A DNA stretch of 11,919 nucleotides, from positions 1 through 11,919 of the forward strand of contig JAIVFU010000157.1 in assembly GCA_020829485.1 (NCBI GenBank). The letters are read 5' to 3'. The stretch is from Nostoc sp. CHAB 5834 (GTDB lineage: Bacteria > Cyanobacteriota > Cyanobacteriia > Cyanobacteriales > Nostocaceae). The position numbers were made by a program, and so were the translations under genes. Positions 5,203-11,919 of this stretch are shown piece by piece (within the stretch, counting starts at the first letter, position 1; every line of letters starts with the position of its first letter). A model generated the notes under the pieces. The model saw nothing but the letters and a program-made list of their open reading frames with translations, was not told where the DNA came from and did not search any database.

Positions 5203-6804
5203 ATGATGAACATACAATCAGTAATTGCAAAATATTTACCTCCGATTTGGCTAAGATTTTTAATCATTATTTTACTAATATTAGGGATATTTTTTCGCTT
5301 CGCCTATCTGGATCGAAAAGTATACTGGCATGATGAAGCTTATACCTCATTAAGAATTTCTGGTTACACTAAGACAGAATTTGTTCACCAAGTTTTTAAT
5401 GGGCGTGTGTTTGCTGTTGGAGATATACAAAAATATCAACAGCCTAATTCTGAAAAAGGTTTAATCAATACAATCAACTCTTTGGCGGTGGAAGATGCCC
5501 AGCATCCTCCACTTTATTACGTGATGCTTAGATTATGGACGCAGTTTTTTGGCAATTCGGTAGCGACTACGAGAAGCTTGTCAGCCATAATTAGCTTAAT
5601 AGCTTTTCCTTGCATTTATTGGCTGTGCTTAGAATTATTTCAGTCACCCATAACAGCATGGATAAGCATAGCTTTTTTAACAGTGTCGCCCTTCAATGTG
5701 CTGTACGCCCAAGAGGCAAGGCAGTTGAGTTTGTGGATGGTGATTACTTTGCTAGGGAGTGCTGTACTGCTGCGAGCAATAAGACTGGGTAGCAAGCAGC
5801 TTTGGGGGATTTATGCACTAACAGTGGCACTAGGATTGTATACCTTTTTGTTTTCTGCGTTGGTAGCGATCGCCCACGGCATTTATGTATTTGCCATTGA
5901 AAGCTTTCGATTCACCAAAACCGTTAAAGCTTATCTAATAGCAAGTAGTGTCGGGTTTTTAGCTTTCGTTCCTTGGATTTTAACTGTTATTAATAGCTTG
6001 TCTGAAATTGACCGCACAACCACTAGCACTCAAGCCAGACAATCTGTGTCAGCTTTGGTTGCTGGTTGGATTAGCAATATTAGCTATTTATTTGCTGATT
6101 TTTGGCGCTACGAACCATTTTTTCCAGATTTGAATCTGCCAGTTTTGCGCTGGGGTCGATTTTTAATTCCCTTACTACTAATCTTGGTAATATACTCATT
6201 CTTATTTCTTTATCGTCAAGCAGGAACACGAGTTTGGTTATTTGTCTTTATCTTAAGTGGAGTACCTGCTTTAGCTCTGATGTTGCCTGATTTGATTATT
6301 GGAGGTAAGCTTAGTCTGCGATCTAGATATGTCATTCCCTGTTATGTAGGCGTTCAGCTAGCTGTTGCTTACTTACTGGCGAGTCAAATTATTTCTTCTA
6401 AGTTAATAGCCCGCAAATTTTGGCAATTAGTAATGGTAGCAGTAATTTCTAGTGGAGTTGTATCTTGTGCCGTCAGTTCTCAAGCCGAGACATGGTGGAA
6501 TAAAAGCAGCCATGCCAATCCTCAAATAGCTCGCATCATCAATAAAGCTAATAACCCACTATTAATTAGTAGTAATTATTCTCTAAATATTGGGGATATA
6601 ATGTCTCTCATTCATCTGTTAGATCGTCAAGTGCAAATGCAATTGGTGATTGAACCAAGTCTGCCAAATATTCCTGATAGTTTCAGTGAAGTATTTTTTT
6701 ATAATCCTTCTAAAGAATTGAGATATGAGCTTGAGAAGAAATACAAACTAGTCGAAGTTTTCCAGTATAGTAGGCTGTGGCGGCTAGAACAGAAAAGCAC
6801 CTAA
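5203..6804 (+). CDS. GT39/ArnT-like integral membrane glycosyltransferase
   Basis: The 533-residue protein has about ten hydrophobic segments spread from residue 16 to about 420 and a soluble C-terminal tail of about 100 residues. Motifs of the polyprenyl-phosphate-sugar (GT-C, family 39/ArnT-like) transferases are visible. WHDEAYTSL (42-50) in the first extracytoplasmic loop contains the acidic pair used for catalysis. QHPPLYY (100-106) and YAQEARQLSL (168-177) are also typical. Such enzymes move a sugar from a lipid-phosphate donor to a protein, lipid or polysaccharide on the outer face of the membrane; the substrate here is unknown. I start at ATG 5203 (a second ATG follows at 5206) rather than an upstream TTG. 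No strong Shine-Dalgarno is present. The neighbours give no pathway clue. Confidence 0.82.
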   Translation: MMNIQSVIAKYLPPIWLRFLIIILLILGIFFRFAYLDRKVYWHDEAYTSLRISGYTKTEFVHQVFNGRVFAVGDIQKYQQPNSEKGLINTINSLAVEDAQHPPLYYVMLRLWTQFFGNSVATTRSLSAIISLIAFPCIYWLCLELFQSPITAWISIAFLTVSPFNVLYAQEARQLSLWMVITLLGSAVLLRAIRLGSKQLWGIYALTVALGLYTFLFSALVAIAHGIYVFAIESFRFTKTVKAYLIASSVGFLAFVPWILTVINSLSEIDRTTTSTQARQSVSALVAGWISNISYLFADFWRYEPFFPDLNLPVLRWGRFLIPLLLILVIYSFLFLYRQAGTRVWLFVFILSGVPALALMLPDLIIGGKLSLRSRYVIPCYVGVQLAVAYLLASQIISSKLIARKFWQLVMVAVISSGVVSCAVSSQAETWWNKSSHANPQIARIINKANNPLLISSNYSLNIGDIMSLIHLLDRQVQMQLVIEPSLPNIPDSFSEVFFYNPSKELRYELEKKYKLVEVFQYSRLWRLEQKST

Positions 6805-6908
6805 ATTTTATATGACTGAGATTCTTCTGATCTTGGTGTATTTATTAAGTAGAATTTTATTATTTCCAAGAGCATAAAATTAAGATTTACTCAGAAGTTA
6901 AGAAAGTA

Positions 6909-8054
6909 ATGCTGACAAAAATTGCTGTTGAAAAAATTCTTGAGCGTGCCTTAATGGGATACGACTTATCTCTCGAAGAGGGAGTAGTGTTGTTACAACA
7001 AACAGACGAGGAGGCGATCGCAGCGATACGTGATACATCCGACACACTCCGCCACACTCAAGCAGGCGATACGGTTACATACATAATTAATCGTAATATA
7101 AACTTTACTAATATTTGTGAGCAGCACTGTAGTTTTTGTGCTTTCCGCCGAGATGATGGTGATGCCGATGCATACTGGTTAGATTCGGCGCAAATTTTGG
7201 AAAAAGCAACAGATGCAGTGCAACGGGGCGCGACGGAAATCTGTATGCAGGGGGGGTTAAATCCACAAGCGCAGATAAATGGCAAATCTTTGCCCTATTA
7301 TCTCAAGGTAGTGGAAACCATTAAACAGGAATTTCCCCACATACATCTCCACGCTTTCTCTCCCCAGGAAGTGGAATTTATCGCCAGACTTGACGGACTT
7401 GGGTATGCTGATGTAATTACTGCTTTGCGCGATGCTGGTGTTGGCTCAATGCCGGGAACAGCAGCTGAAGTGTTAGACGATCAAGTTAGGCGGATATTGT
7501 GTCCAGAGAAGATTAACACAGACACTTGGCTAGAAATTGTCAGCACTGCTCACAAATTAGGCTTGCATACCACCAGCACGATGTTATCTGGGCATATTGA
7601 AACCCACCAACAGCAAATCGGGCATTTAGAAAAATTGCGATCGCTCCAACAAACTGCCATCAATCAGGGATATCCCGCAAACATCACAGAGTTTATTTTA
7701 TTACCCTTTGTTGGTCAAGAAGCGCCCAAACCCTTACGTCGCCGTGTTGGACGCGATCAACCAGTTTTGAGTGATGCACTGCTGCTAGGCGCTGTGGCGC
7801 GGATTTACTTAGGTAATTGGATTCCTAACCATCAGCAGAGTTGGGTAAAACTGGGGCTTGCAGGTGCGACATCCGCCTTAGTTTGGGGTTGTAACGATAT
7901 CGGCGGCACATTGATGGAGGAGCATATTACCACAATGGCAGGTGCTTTGGGTGGTACATGTATGGAAGTGGAAACTTTGGAAAATGCGATCGCTTCCTTA
8001 GGAAGACCTTACCAACAACGCAATACTCTTTATCAAAAAGTCATTAGTCATTAG
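6909..8054 (+). CDS. cofH: FO synthase subunit 2 (CofH), radical SAM enzyme
   Basis: The 381-residue protein is the CofH half of 7,8-didemethyl-8-hydroxy-5-deazariboflavin (FO) synthase. With CofG it makes the deazaflavin chromophore FO. CofH attaches the tyrosine-derived part to the ribityl-uracil precursor; CofG then closes the ring. The radical SAM cluster motif CEQHCSFC (C70, C74, C77) lies in the usual NFTNIC...CAFRR context. Further family motifs are [31 protein letters not shown] and LPFVGQEAP. In cyanobacteria, which lack methanogen-style F420 metabolism, FO serves as light-harvesting chromophore in some DNA photolyases. No cofG is present in this window. The last residues (VISH) and the stop are encoded by a heptad repeat that runs on downstream. 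Only a weak purine-rich ribosome-binding site precedes the ATG. Confidence 0.93.
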   Translation: MLTKIAVEKILERALMGYDLSLEEGVVLLQQTDEEAIAAIRDTSDTLRHTQAGDTVTYIINRNINFTNICEQHCSFCAFRRDDGDADAYWLDSAQILEKATDAVQRGATEICMQGGLNPQAQINGKSLPYYLKVVETIKQEFPHIHLHAFSPQEVEFIARLDGLGYADVITALRDAGVGSMPGTAAEVLDDQVRRILCPEKINTDTWLEIVSTAHKLGLHTTSTMLSGHIETHQQQIGHLEKLRSLQQTAINQGYPANITEFILLPFVGQEAPKPLRRRVGRDQPVLSDALLLGAVARIYLGNWIPNHQQSWVKLGLAGATSALVWGCNDIGGTLMEEHITTMAGALGGTCMEVETLENAIASLGRPYQQRNTLYQKVISH

Positions 8055-8078
8055 TCATTAGTCATTGGTCATTAGTCA
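8039..8078. repeat. Heptanucleotide tandem repeat (STRR type) crossing the cofH stop codon
   Basis: Four perfect AGTCATT units (8039-8066), one GGTCATT variant (8067-8073) and a partial unit follow one another. This matches the short tandemly repeated repetitive sequences described from heterocyst-forming cyanobacteria. The array begins inside cofH and contributes its stop codon (8052-8054). Confidence 0.85.
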
Positions 8079-8096
8079 ATAATTAATAGTTATTCT

Positions 8097-8157
8097 TCCC
8101 CTACTCCCCCTACTCCCTCATCTCCCTCATCCCCCACTCCCCACTCCCCATTCCCCA
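8097..8157. repeat. C-rich degenerate tandem repeat upstream of psb27
   Basis: The plus strand is almost purine-free and repeats CCCCACTCC/CCCTCATCT-like units. This is another low-complexity repeat class common in Nostocales intergenic DNA. It ends about 50 bp before the psb27 start. Variable copy number between strains would be expected. Confidence 0.75.
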
Positions 8158-8208
8158 AGTTACCAATCCAAGATACGATGGACGTTGATTTACGTATCCT
8201 TTTACTTA

Positions 8209-8613
8209 ATGAATATGAAGCGCTATTGGTCGCGTTTGCTTGCGCTGGTTTTGGTTGTATCTATCGGCTTAATGGGCTGTTCTGGCAGTCCAGATAGTTT
8301 GACTGGGGATTATCGCCAAGACACCTTAGCTGTGGTCAATGTTATGAGACAAGCTCTGGATATATCACAAGATTCACCAGAAAAAGCAGCAGTTCAAGCA
8401 GAAGCGCGTCAAAAAATTAATGACTTTTCGGCTCGCTATCAGCGAGTTAACTCTGTTTCTGCTCTTAGCTCTTTTACAACCATGCGAACAGCCCTCAACT
8501 CCCTGGCTGGACACTACAGTTCTTACCCAAATCGTGCTGTACCCGAAAAACTCAAAACTCGTTTAGAGAAGGAGTTACAGCAGGTAGAAGCAGCACTGAA
8601 GCGTGGCGGTTAA
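8209..8613 (+). CDS. psb27: Psb27, photosystem II assembly lipoprotein
   Basis: The 134-residue product has a signal peptide ending in lipobox LMGC (lipidated Cys24) and a mature all-helical domain of about 110 residues. Psb27-typical stretches are LTGDYRQDTLAVVN (31-44), ARQKINDF (66-73), SSFTTMRTALNSLAGHYSSY (87-106) and PEKLKTRLEKE (112-122). Psb27 sits on the lumenal side of photosystem II, bound to CP43 in assembly and repair intermediates before the manganese cluster forms. It is anchored in the thylakoid membrane by its lipid. I start at ATG 8209; ATG 8215 (MKRYWSRLL) is equally plausible and neither has a clear Shine-Dalgarno. The gene converges on polA, with strong hairpins between them. 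Confidence 0.95.
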   Translation: MNMKRYWSRLLALVLVVSIGLMGCSGSPDSLTGDYRQDTLAVVNVMRQALDISQDSPEKAAVQAEARQKINDFSARYQRVNSVSALSSFTTMRTALNSLAGHYSSYPNRAVPEKLKTRLEKELQQVEAALKRGG

Positions 8614-8649
8614 TTCTTAACTAAGTGGAGCGGCGTGAATAATGAAAAG

Positions 8650-8703
8650 GTTTGTAGTGAGGACTTTAGTCCTCTTATAAGGACTAAAGTCCTCACTACG
8701 AAC
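8650..8703. terminator. Long perfect stem-loop between psb27 and polA, likely bidirectional terminator
   Basis: GTAGTGAGGACTTTAGTCCT (8654-8673) is perfectly complementary to 8680-8699, leaving a 6-nt loop. Four more pairs, one of them G-U, extend it to 8650-8703. Each arm also contains AGGACTTTAGTCCT, itself a palindrome, so alternative folds exist. No long T-run follows. The position between convergent genes suits termination in both directions. The sequence also looks like a dispersed palindromic repeat. Confidence 0.65.
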
Positions 8704-8706
8704 TAA

Positions 8707-8731
8707 TCTCAATATTTTGATTGAGACTTTT
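8707..8731 (+). terminator. Small hairpin with T-run, possible psb27 terminator
   Basis: TCTCAAT (8707-8713) pairs with ATTGAGA (8720-8726), followed by CTTTT. This has the form of a weak rho-independent terminator for psb27, directly after the longer stem-loop. Confidence 0.45.
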
Positions 8732-8759
8732 CTAGCTAAAAGCCTTGTCACAGTTCAAC

Positions 8760-11699
8760 TTACTTCGTCTCCATCCAATTTTCACCGACACGCGCATCCA
8801 CCAGCAACGGCACACTCAATTGGACTGCGTTTTCCATCACCGACTTAATTTGCGGTTGTAATTCTTCCCATTCATCAGGGGGAATTTCAAACACTAATTC
8901 ATCGTGAACTTGCAACAACAAACGCGCCTGATAGTTCTTCAAAACCTCATGCAATCTCACCATTGCAATTTTGATAATATCAGCGTTAGAACCTTGAATT
9001 GGTGCATTAGCAGCAGAGCGTAGTAAACCTGCATCATAAGCACCCAAATTCTTCAATTTACTCAAATCAATATCTTCTGGGTTAGTGCCTTTTAATTTGC
9101 GTAAACTGTTGTTAGTAAAGTCAAAATAACGACGGCGACCGAAAATAGTTTCTACATAACCAAGAGCGATCGCTTCTTTTTTCACTCCCTCTAAATATGC
9201 AAAAACTTTGGGATATCGTTCATTAAACCGCTTAATGAACTCGTTGGCAACGGTTTTATCTATCCCAGTTGAGCGCGAAAACCTTAGAGAACCCATTCCA
9301 TAAATCACGCCAAAATTGATAGTTTTTGCCATCCCTCGTTCTTCTGAGGTTATATTTTCTTTTTCAAACACTAACCGCGCTGTCACAGTGTGAACATCTT
9401 CATTTTGCTGATATGCTTGCACTAATATCGGCTCTTGACTCAAATGAGCCAAAATCCGCAATTCAATTTGTGAGTAATCAGCAGCCACCATTAACCAACC
9501 AGATTCTGGCAAAAACGCCTTCCGAATTTGGCGACTAAAAGCTGTACGAATGGGGATATTTTGTAAATTCGGATTAGAAGAAGATAATCTACCAGTTGAT
9601 GTTGCTGCTTGATTAAAATCAGTATGCACTCGCTGTGTATCTGGACGCACCAATGCAGGTAATGCATCAACATAAGTAGACTTTAATTTAGATAGAGTGC
9701 GATACTCAATGATCGCCTCAACAAATCCAGTATTATCATCTTCTTGGAGCCTTTCTAGTGTTGCTGCGTCTGTAGAAAATCCTGTTTGAATTTTACGAGA
9801 ATGTCTAGTACTTAACCCCAACTTTTCAAACAAGATTTGGCTCAATTGCTTCGGAGAACCCAAGTTAAAATTTTCCCCAGCTATTTCAGTTGCTTCCTCT
9901 TTCAACCTGGCTAACTCAGTTTCTAAATGCTGCGAAAGTTCTTGTAAATAAGCTGAATTAATGCGAACACCCGTGTATTCCATTTGGGCTAAAACCGCTT
10001 CTAGTGGCTGTTCCACTTCCACTAATAGCTTAGACAAAGTTGGAATTTTATCCAGTTCTTCCCGCAATTTCGCCACTAAACCAAAGGTAGAATACGCATC
10101 CATACCGCAGTAATCTGCTACGGCAGGAATATCTATATCAGCGATAGTTTTACCTTTAGGAACTAAATCCAAATAACTTTTCGCTATTAATCCCAAATAT
10201 CGCTGCGACAAATCCATCAAATTATGACTTGAATCAGGATTTAGAATGTAACTTGCCAGCATGGGATCAAACACTACTCCTGCCAAATTAATTCCTTGAC
10301 ACTTCAAAACTAAGCGGTCAAATTTGGCATTCTGTAGAGCTTTGGGATAATCAGCACTTTCGAGAATTGGGCGTAATGTTTCTAGCACCAAATCTTTATG
10401 CAAATTTTCCCCAGTTTTATGCCCCACAGGAATATAGGCTACCTCATCTGGTTGTATTCCCCAACAGCAACCAATTCCTACTAACTCAGCGTCTCTTGGT
10501 TCTAAAGCTGTAGTTTCTGTGTCCCAAGCAACAGGAGTCTCTGGGGTGGTGAATGTTTGCAAAAGTTTCACTAACTCAGTTAATTTTGCTTCAGTGTTGA
10601 TGATGCGTGGTGTAATTGGGGAAGTAGATTGTTGTGAAACTGCTGCTGTATCACTAGCACTGAAAAACCACAAATCATTATCTTCATCATCCCTTAATTC
10701 TGAGTTAGTATTGGGATTACTTGCATCTTTTTTGGCTTCTTGTTTGTCCTCAACTTGGCCACCAAAACGTTGTTGAAGGTCGTTTATTTTACCTAAAAAA
10801 GACTTGAATTCTAATTTTTCTAAAATTGGTGCTAAAACGTTTGTATCAAAGCCTTTTAATTTGCAATTTTCTAAATCAAATTCTATAGGAACATCTAAAA
10901 CTATGGTTGCCAAATAGCGAGACTTATCGGCATCTTCTTTACCCGTTGCTAGTTTTTTCTGAGTTGCGCCTTTAATTTCATCTAACGCAGCATAAACACG
11001 ATCAAGTGAACCATAAGTATTTAACAGCTGCACTGCTGTCTTTTCGCCAATTCCCTTGACACCAGGAATATTATCTGATTTATCACCACAAAGAGCTTTA
11101 AAATCAACAATTTGTGAAGGTAAAACCCCCATCTTCTCTTTGACTTGTTCTGCTTCAAATTCCGTGATGCTATTTGTAGAGCGTTTTAGGGCATCTGGAC
11201 TAAAATTCAGAACAGTGATTTCTTTGTCAGAGTCGATTAGTTGAAATAAATCGCGATCGCCAGTAAGAATCTTCACCCTATACCCAGCAGCAGTGACTCG
11301 TTGTGCTAAGGTTCCCAAAACATCATCAGCCTCGAAACCAGGGGCAGTGAAAATTGGTAAATTGAAGCCATTGAGCAACTCATGCAGGTTTGCTAAGTCG
11401 GGAATGAAGTCTTCAGGCGTTTCTTTGCGATCGGCTTTATAAGTATCATCAGCTTCGTGGCGAAAAGTGGCCTCACCCAAATCAAAAGCGATCGCCATTG
11501 CTTGGGGCTGTTGTGTTGCCATTACCTCCAGCAGGCACTTCACAAAACCAAAACATATACTGGTAGGAATCCCCGTTTTTGTACGCAGCCCTCCATCTCG
11601 CCCTTTGGCGAAAGCAAAGTATGAACGGTAAGCCAGCGAGTGTCCATCTACGAGGATGAACGTGGGGCGTGTTGCGGTTGCAGAAGTGATTTCAGACAT
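8760..11699 (-). CDS. polA: DNA polymerase I
   Basis: The 979-residue protein has all three PolA domains. The 5' nuclease (about 12-310) has acidic metal ligands in GFEADD (121-126), TGDRD (146-150) and GDKSDNIPG (205-213), with a helix-hairpin-helix after it. A low-complexity linker covers about 311-365. The 3'-5' exonuclease keeps its acidic residues: D393/E395 in DTET, D461 in NAKFD and Y530/D534 in YCGMD. Proofreading is therefore probably active, unlike in Taq polymerase. The polymerase domain has motif A DYSQIELR (D741), motif B RGMAKTINFGVIYG (R788, K792, F796) and motif C QVHDELVF (H932-D933-E934). F796 is the position that selects against dideoxynucleotides in Escherichia coli. It acts in Okazaki-fragment maturation and repair. 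Between GRRR and AANAPIQG it has about 20 residues more than E. coli PolA. The start is the ATG at 11697-11699, with only a weak AGGG upstream. It converges on psb27. Confidence 0.97.
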   Translation of the reverse strand: MSEITSATATRPTFILVDGHSLAYRSYFAFAKGRDGGLRTKTGIPTSICFGFVKCLLEVMATQQPQAMAIAFDLGEATFRHEADDTYKADRKETPEDFIPDLANLHELLNGFNLPIFTAPGFEADDVLGTLAQRVTAAGYRVKILTGDRDLFQLIDSDKEITVLNFSPDALKRSTNSITEFEAEQVKEKMGVLPSQIVDFKALCGDKSDNIPGVKGIGEKTAVQLLNTYGSLDRVYAALDEIKGATQKKLATGKEDADKSRYLATIVLDVPIEFDLENCKLKGFDTNVLAPILEKLEFKSFLGKINDLQQRFGGQVEDKQEAKKDASNPNTNSELRDDEDNDLWFFSASDTAAVSQQSTSPITPRIINTEAKLTELVKLLQTFTTPETPVAWDTETTALEPRDAELVGIGCCWGIQPDEVAYIPVGHKTGENLHKDLVLETLRPILESADYPKALQNAKFDRLVLKCQGINLAGVVFDPMLASYILNPDSSHNLMDLSQRYLGLIAKSYLDLVPKGKTIADIDIPAVADYCGMDAYSTFGLVAKLREELDKIPTLSKLLVEVEQPLEAVLAQMEYTGVRINSAYLQELSQHLETELARLKEEATEIAGENFNLGSPKQLSQILFEKLGLSTRHSRKIQTGFSTDAATLERLQEDDNTGFVEAIIEYRTLSKLKSTYVDALPALVRPDTQRVHTDFNQAATSTGRLSSSNPNLQNIPIRTAFSRQIRKAFLPESGWLMVAADYSQIELRILAHLSQEPILVQAYQQNEDVHTVTARLVFEKENITSEERGMAKTINFGVIYGMGSLRFSRSTGIDKTVANEFIKRFNERYPKVFAYLEGVKKEAIALGYVETIFGRRRYFDFTNNSLRKLKGTNPEDIDLSKLKNLGAYDAGLLRSAANAPIQGSNADIIKIAMVRLHEVLKNYQARLLLQVHDELVFEIPPDEWEELQPQIKSVMENAVQLSVPLLVDARVGENWMETK

Positions 11700-11792
11700 A
11701 GCCCTATTTTAGCCAGAAGCTTCATCACATAGTTAGCAATTTCACATGCTAGTTCAGCTTTGCTTTGGCAACAATAGCGTATTTTTTGCGAT

Positions 11793-11813
11793 ACGCGATG
11801 TGCAACTTATTCT
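11793..11813. repeat. 21-bp sequence identical to 2013-2033, at the end of a transposase fragment
   Basis: This copy covers the stop codon (complement of 11807-11809) and the bases just downstream of the transposase fragment. It may be part of the insertion sequence's terminal region. Beside it are GCGTAT (11777-11782) and ATACGC (11791-11796), a 6-bp inverted repeat. Confidence 0.6.
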
Positions 11814-11919
11814 GTCACAAGACTATCAAACTGTAATGGTTCCAAACCAAACAGACGATTTAGCCAGACACAAACAGTATGAGCCAACACTTTGCGATTC
11901 AAACGACTTGTCAAATGCC
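11807..11919 (-). CDS. C-terminal fragment of a putative IS transposase (partial, runs off the right edge)
   Basis: The minus strand is open from the window edge to a TAA at 11807-11809, giving 36 residues. It reads HLTSRLNRKVLAHTVCVWLN, then RLFGLEPLQFDSLVTE. The pattern of basic residues, AHT, W/F-LNR, L and a final LQF-SL resembles the C-terminus of IS4/IS5/IS982-type DDE transposases, where a late helix ends in LNR. I cannot name the family with confidence. The catalytic part and the start lie outside the window. About 110 bp separate it from the polA start. Whether the element is intact is unknown. Confidence 0.55.
   Translation of the reverse strand, partial: HLTSRLNRKVLAHTVCVWLNRLFGLEPLQFDSLVTE

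Noticed and set aside
7058..7285. Minus-strand open frame inside cofH
   Set aside because: It is antisense to the radical SAM core of CofH and has no independent support.
8039..8157. Possible CRISPR array
   Set aside because: The repeats are 7-bp head-to-tail units and C-rich low-complexity DNA, with no repeat-spacer pattern.

Overview
The window reads as chromosomal DNA from a cyanobacterium, most likely a filamentous Nostoc/Calothrix-type (Nostocales) genome. I count 13 copies of the HIP1 octamer GCGATCGC in 11.9 kb. There is a gene for the photosystem II assembly lipoprotein Psb27. The intergenic DNA carries heptanucleotide tandem repeats (STRR type), C-rich repeats and long palindromic elements of the sort common in these genomes. 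Species cannot be fixed from the sequence alone.

Layout. Positions 1-333 hold the tail of an unidentified plus-strand gene and, facing it, a short minus-strand lipoprotein that looks truncated. Positions 484-1509 (minus) encode a Tat-exported two-domain multicopper oxidase, with a near-consensus promoter and a perfect 21-bp dyad just upstream. A 684-bp divergent intergenic region follows, holding a palindromic MITE-like element with apparent 10-bp target duplications plus other short repeats. Positions 2194-4882 (plus) are a tightly overlapping cbiMNQO operon for an ECF-type cobalt (or nickel) importer. After a second palindromic element, 5203-6804 encodes a GT39-like membrane glycosyltransferase. 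Positions 6909-8054 encode CofH, the second subunit of FO synthase. Positions 8209-8613 encode Psb27. Psb27 converges on polA (8760-11699, minus), a full-length DNA polymerase I with all three catalytic domains apparently intact. The right edge (11807-11919, minus) is the C-terminal end of what looks like an insertion-sequence transposase.

How the genes relate. Only cbiMNQO is a clear operon: S-component CbiM, small subunit CbiN, coupling protein CbiQ and ATPase CbiO together make one metal importer, which would supply cobalt for B12-type cofactors. The multicopper oxidase, glycosyltransferase, CofH, Psb27 and PolA look like independent transcription units separated by repeat-bearing intergenic regions.

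I see no phage, CRISPR, toxin-antitoxin or defence locus and no convincing new multi-gene system. The most interesting material is non-coding: the MITE-like element, the promoter/operator arrangement at the oxidase gene, a 21-bp sequence shared by the cbiM leader and the transposase end, and a heptad repeat that supplies the last residues of CofH.
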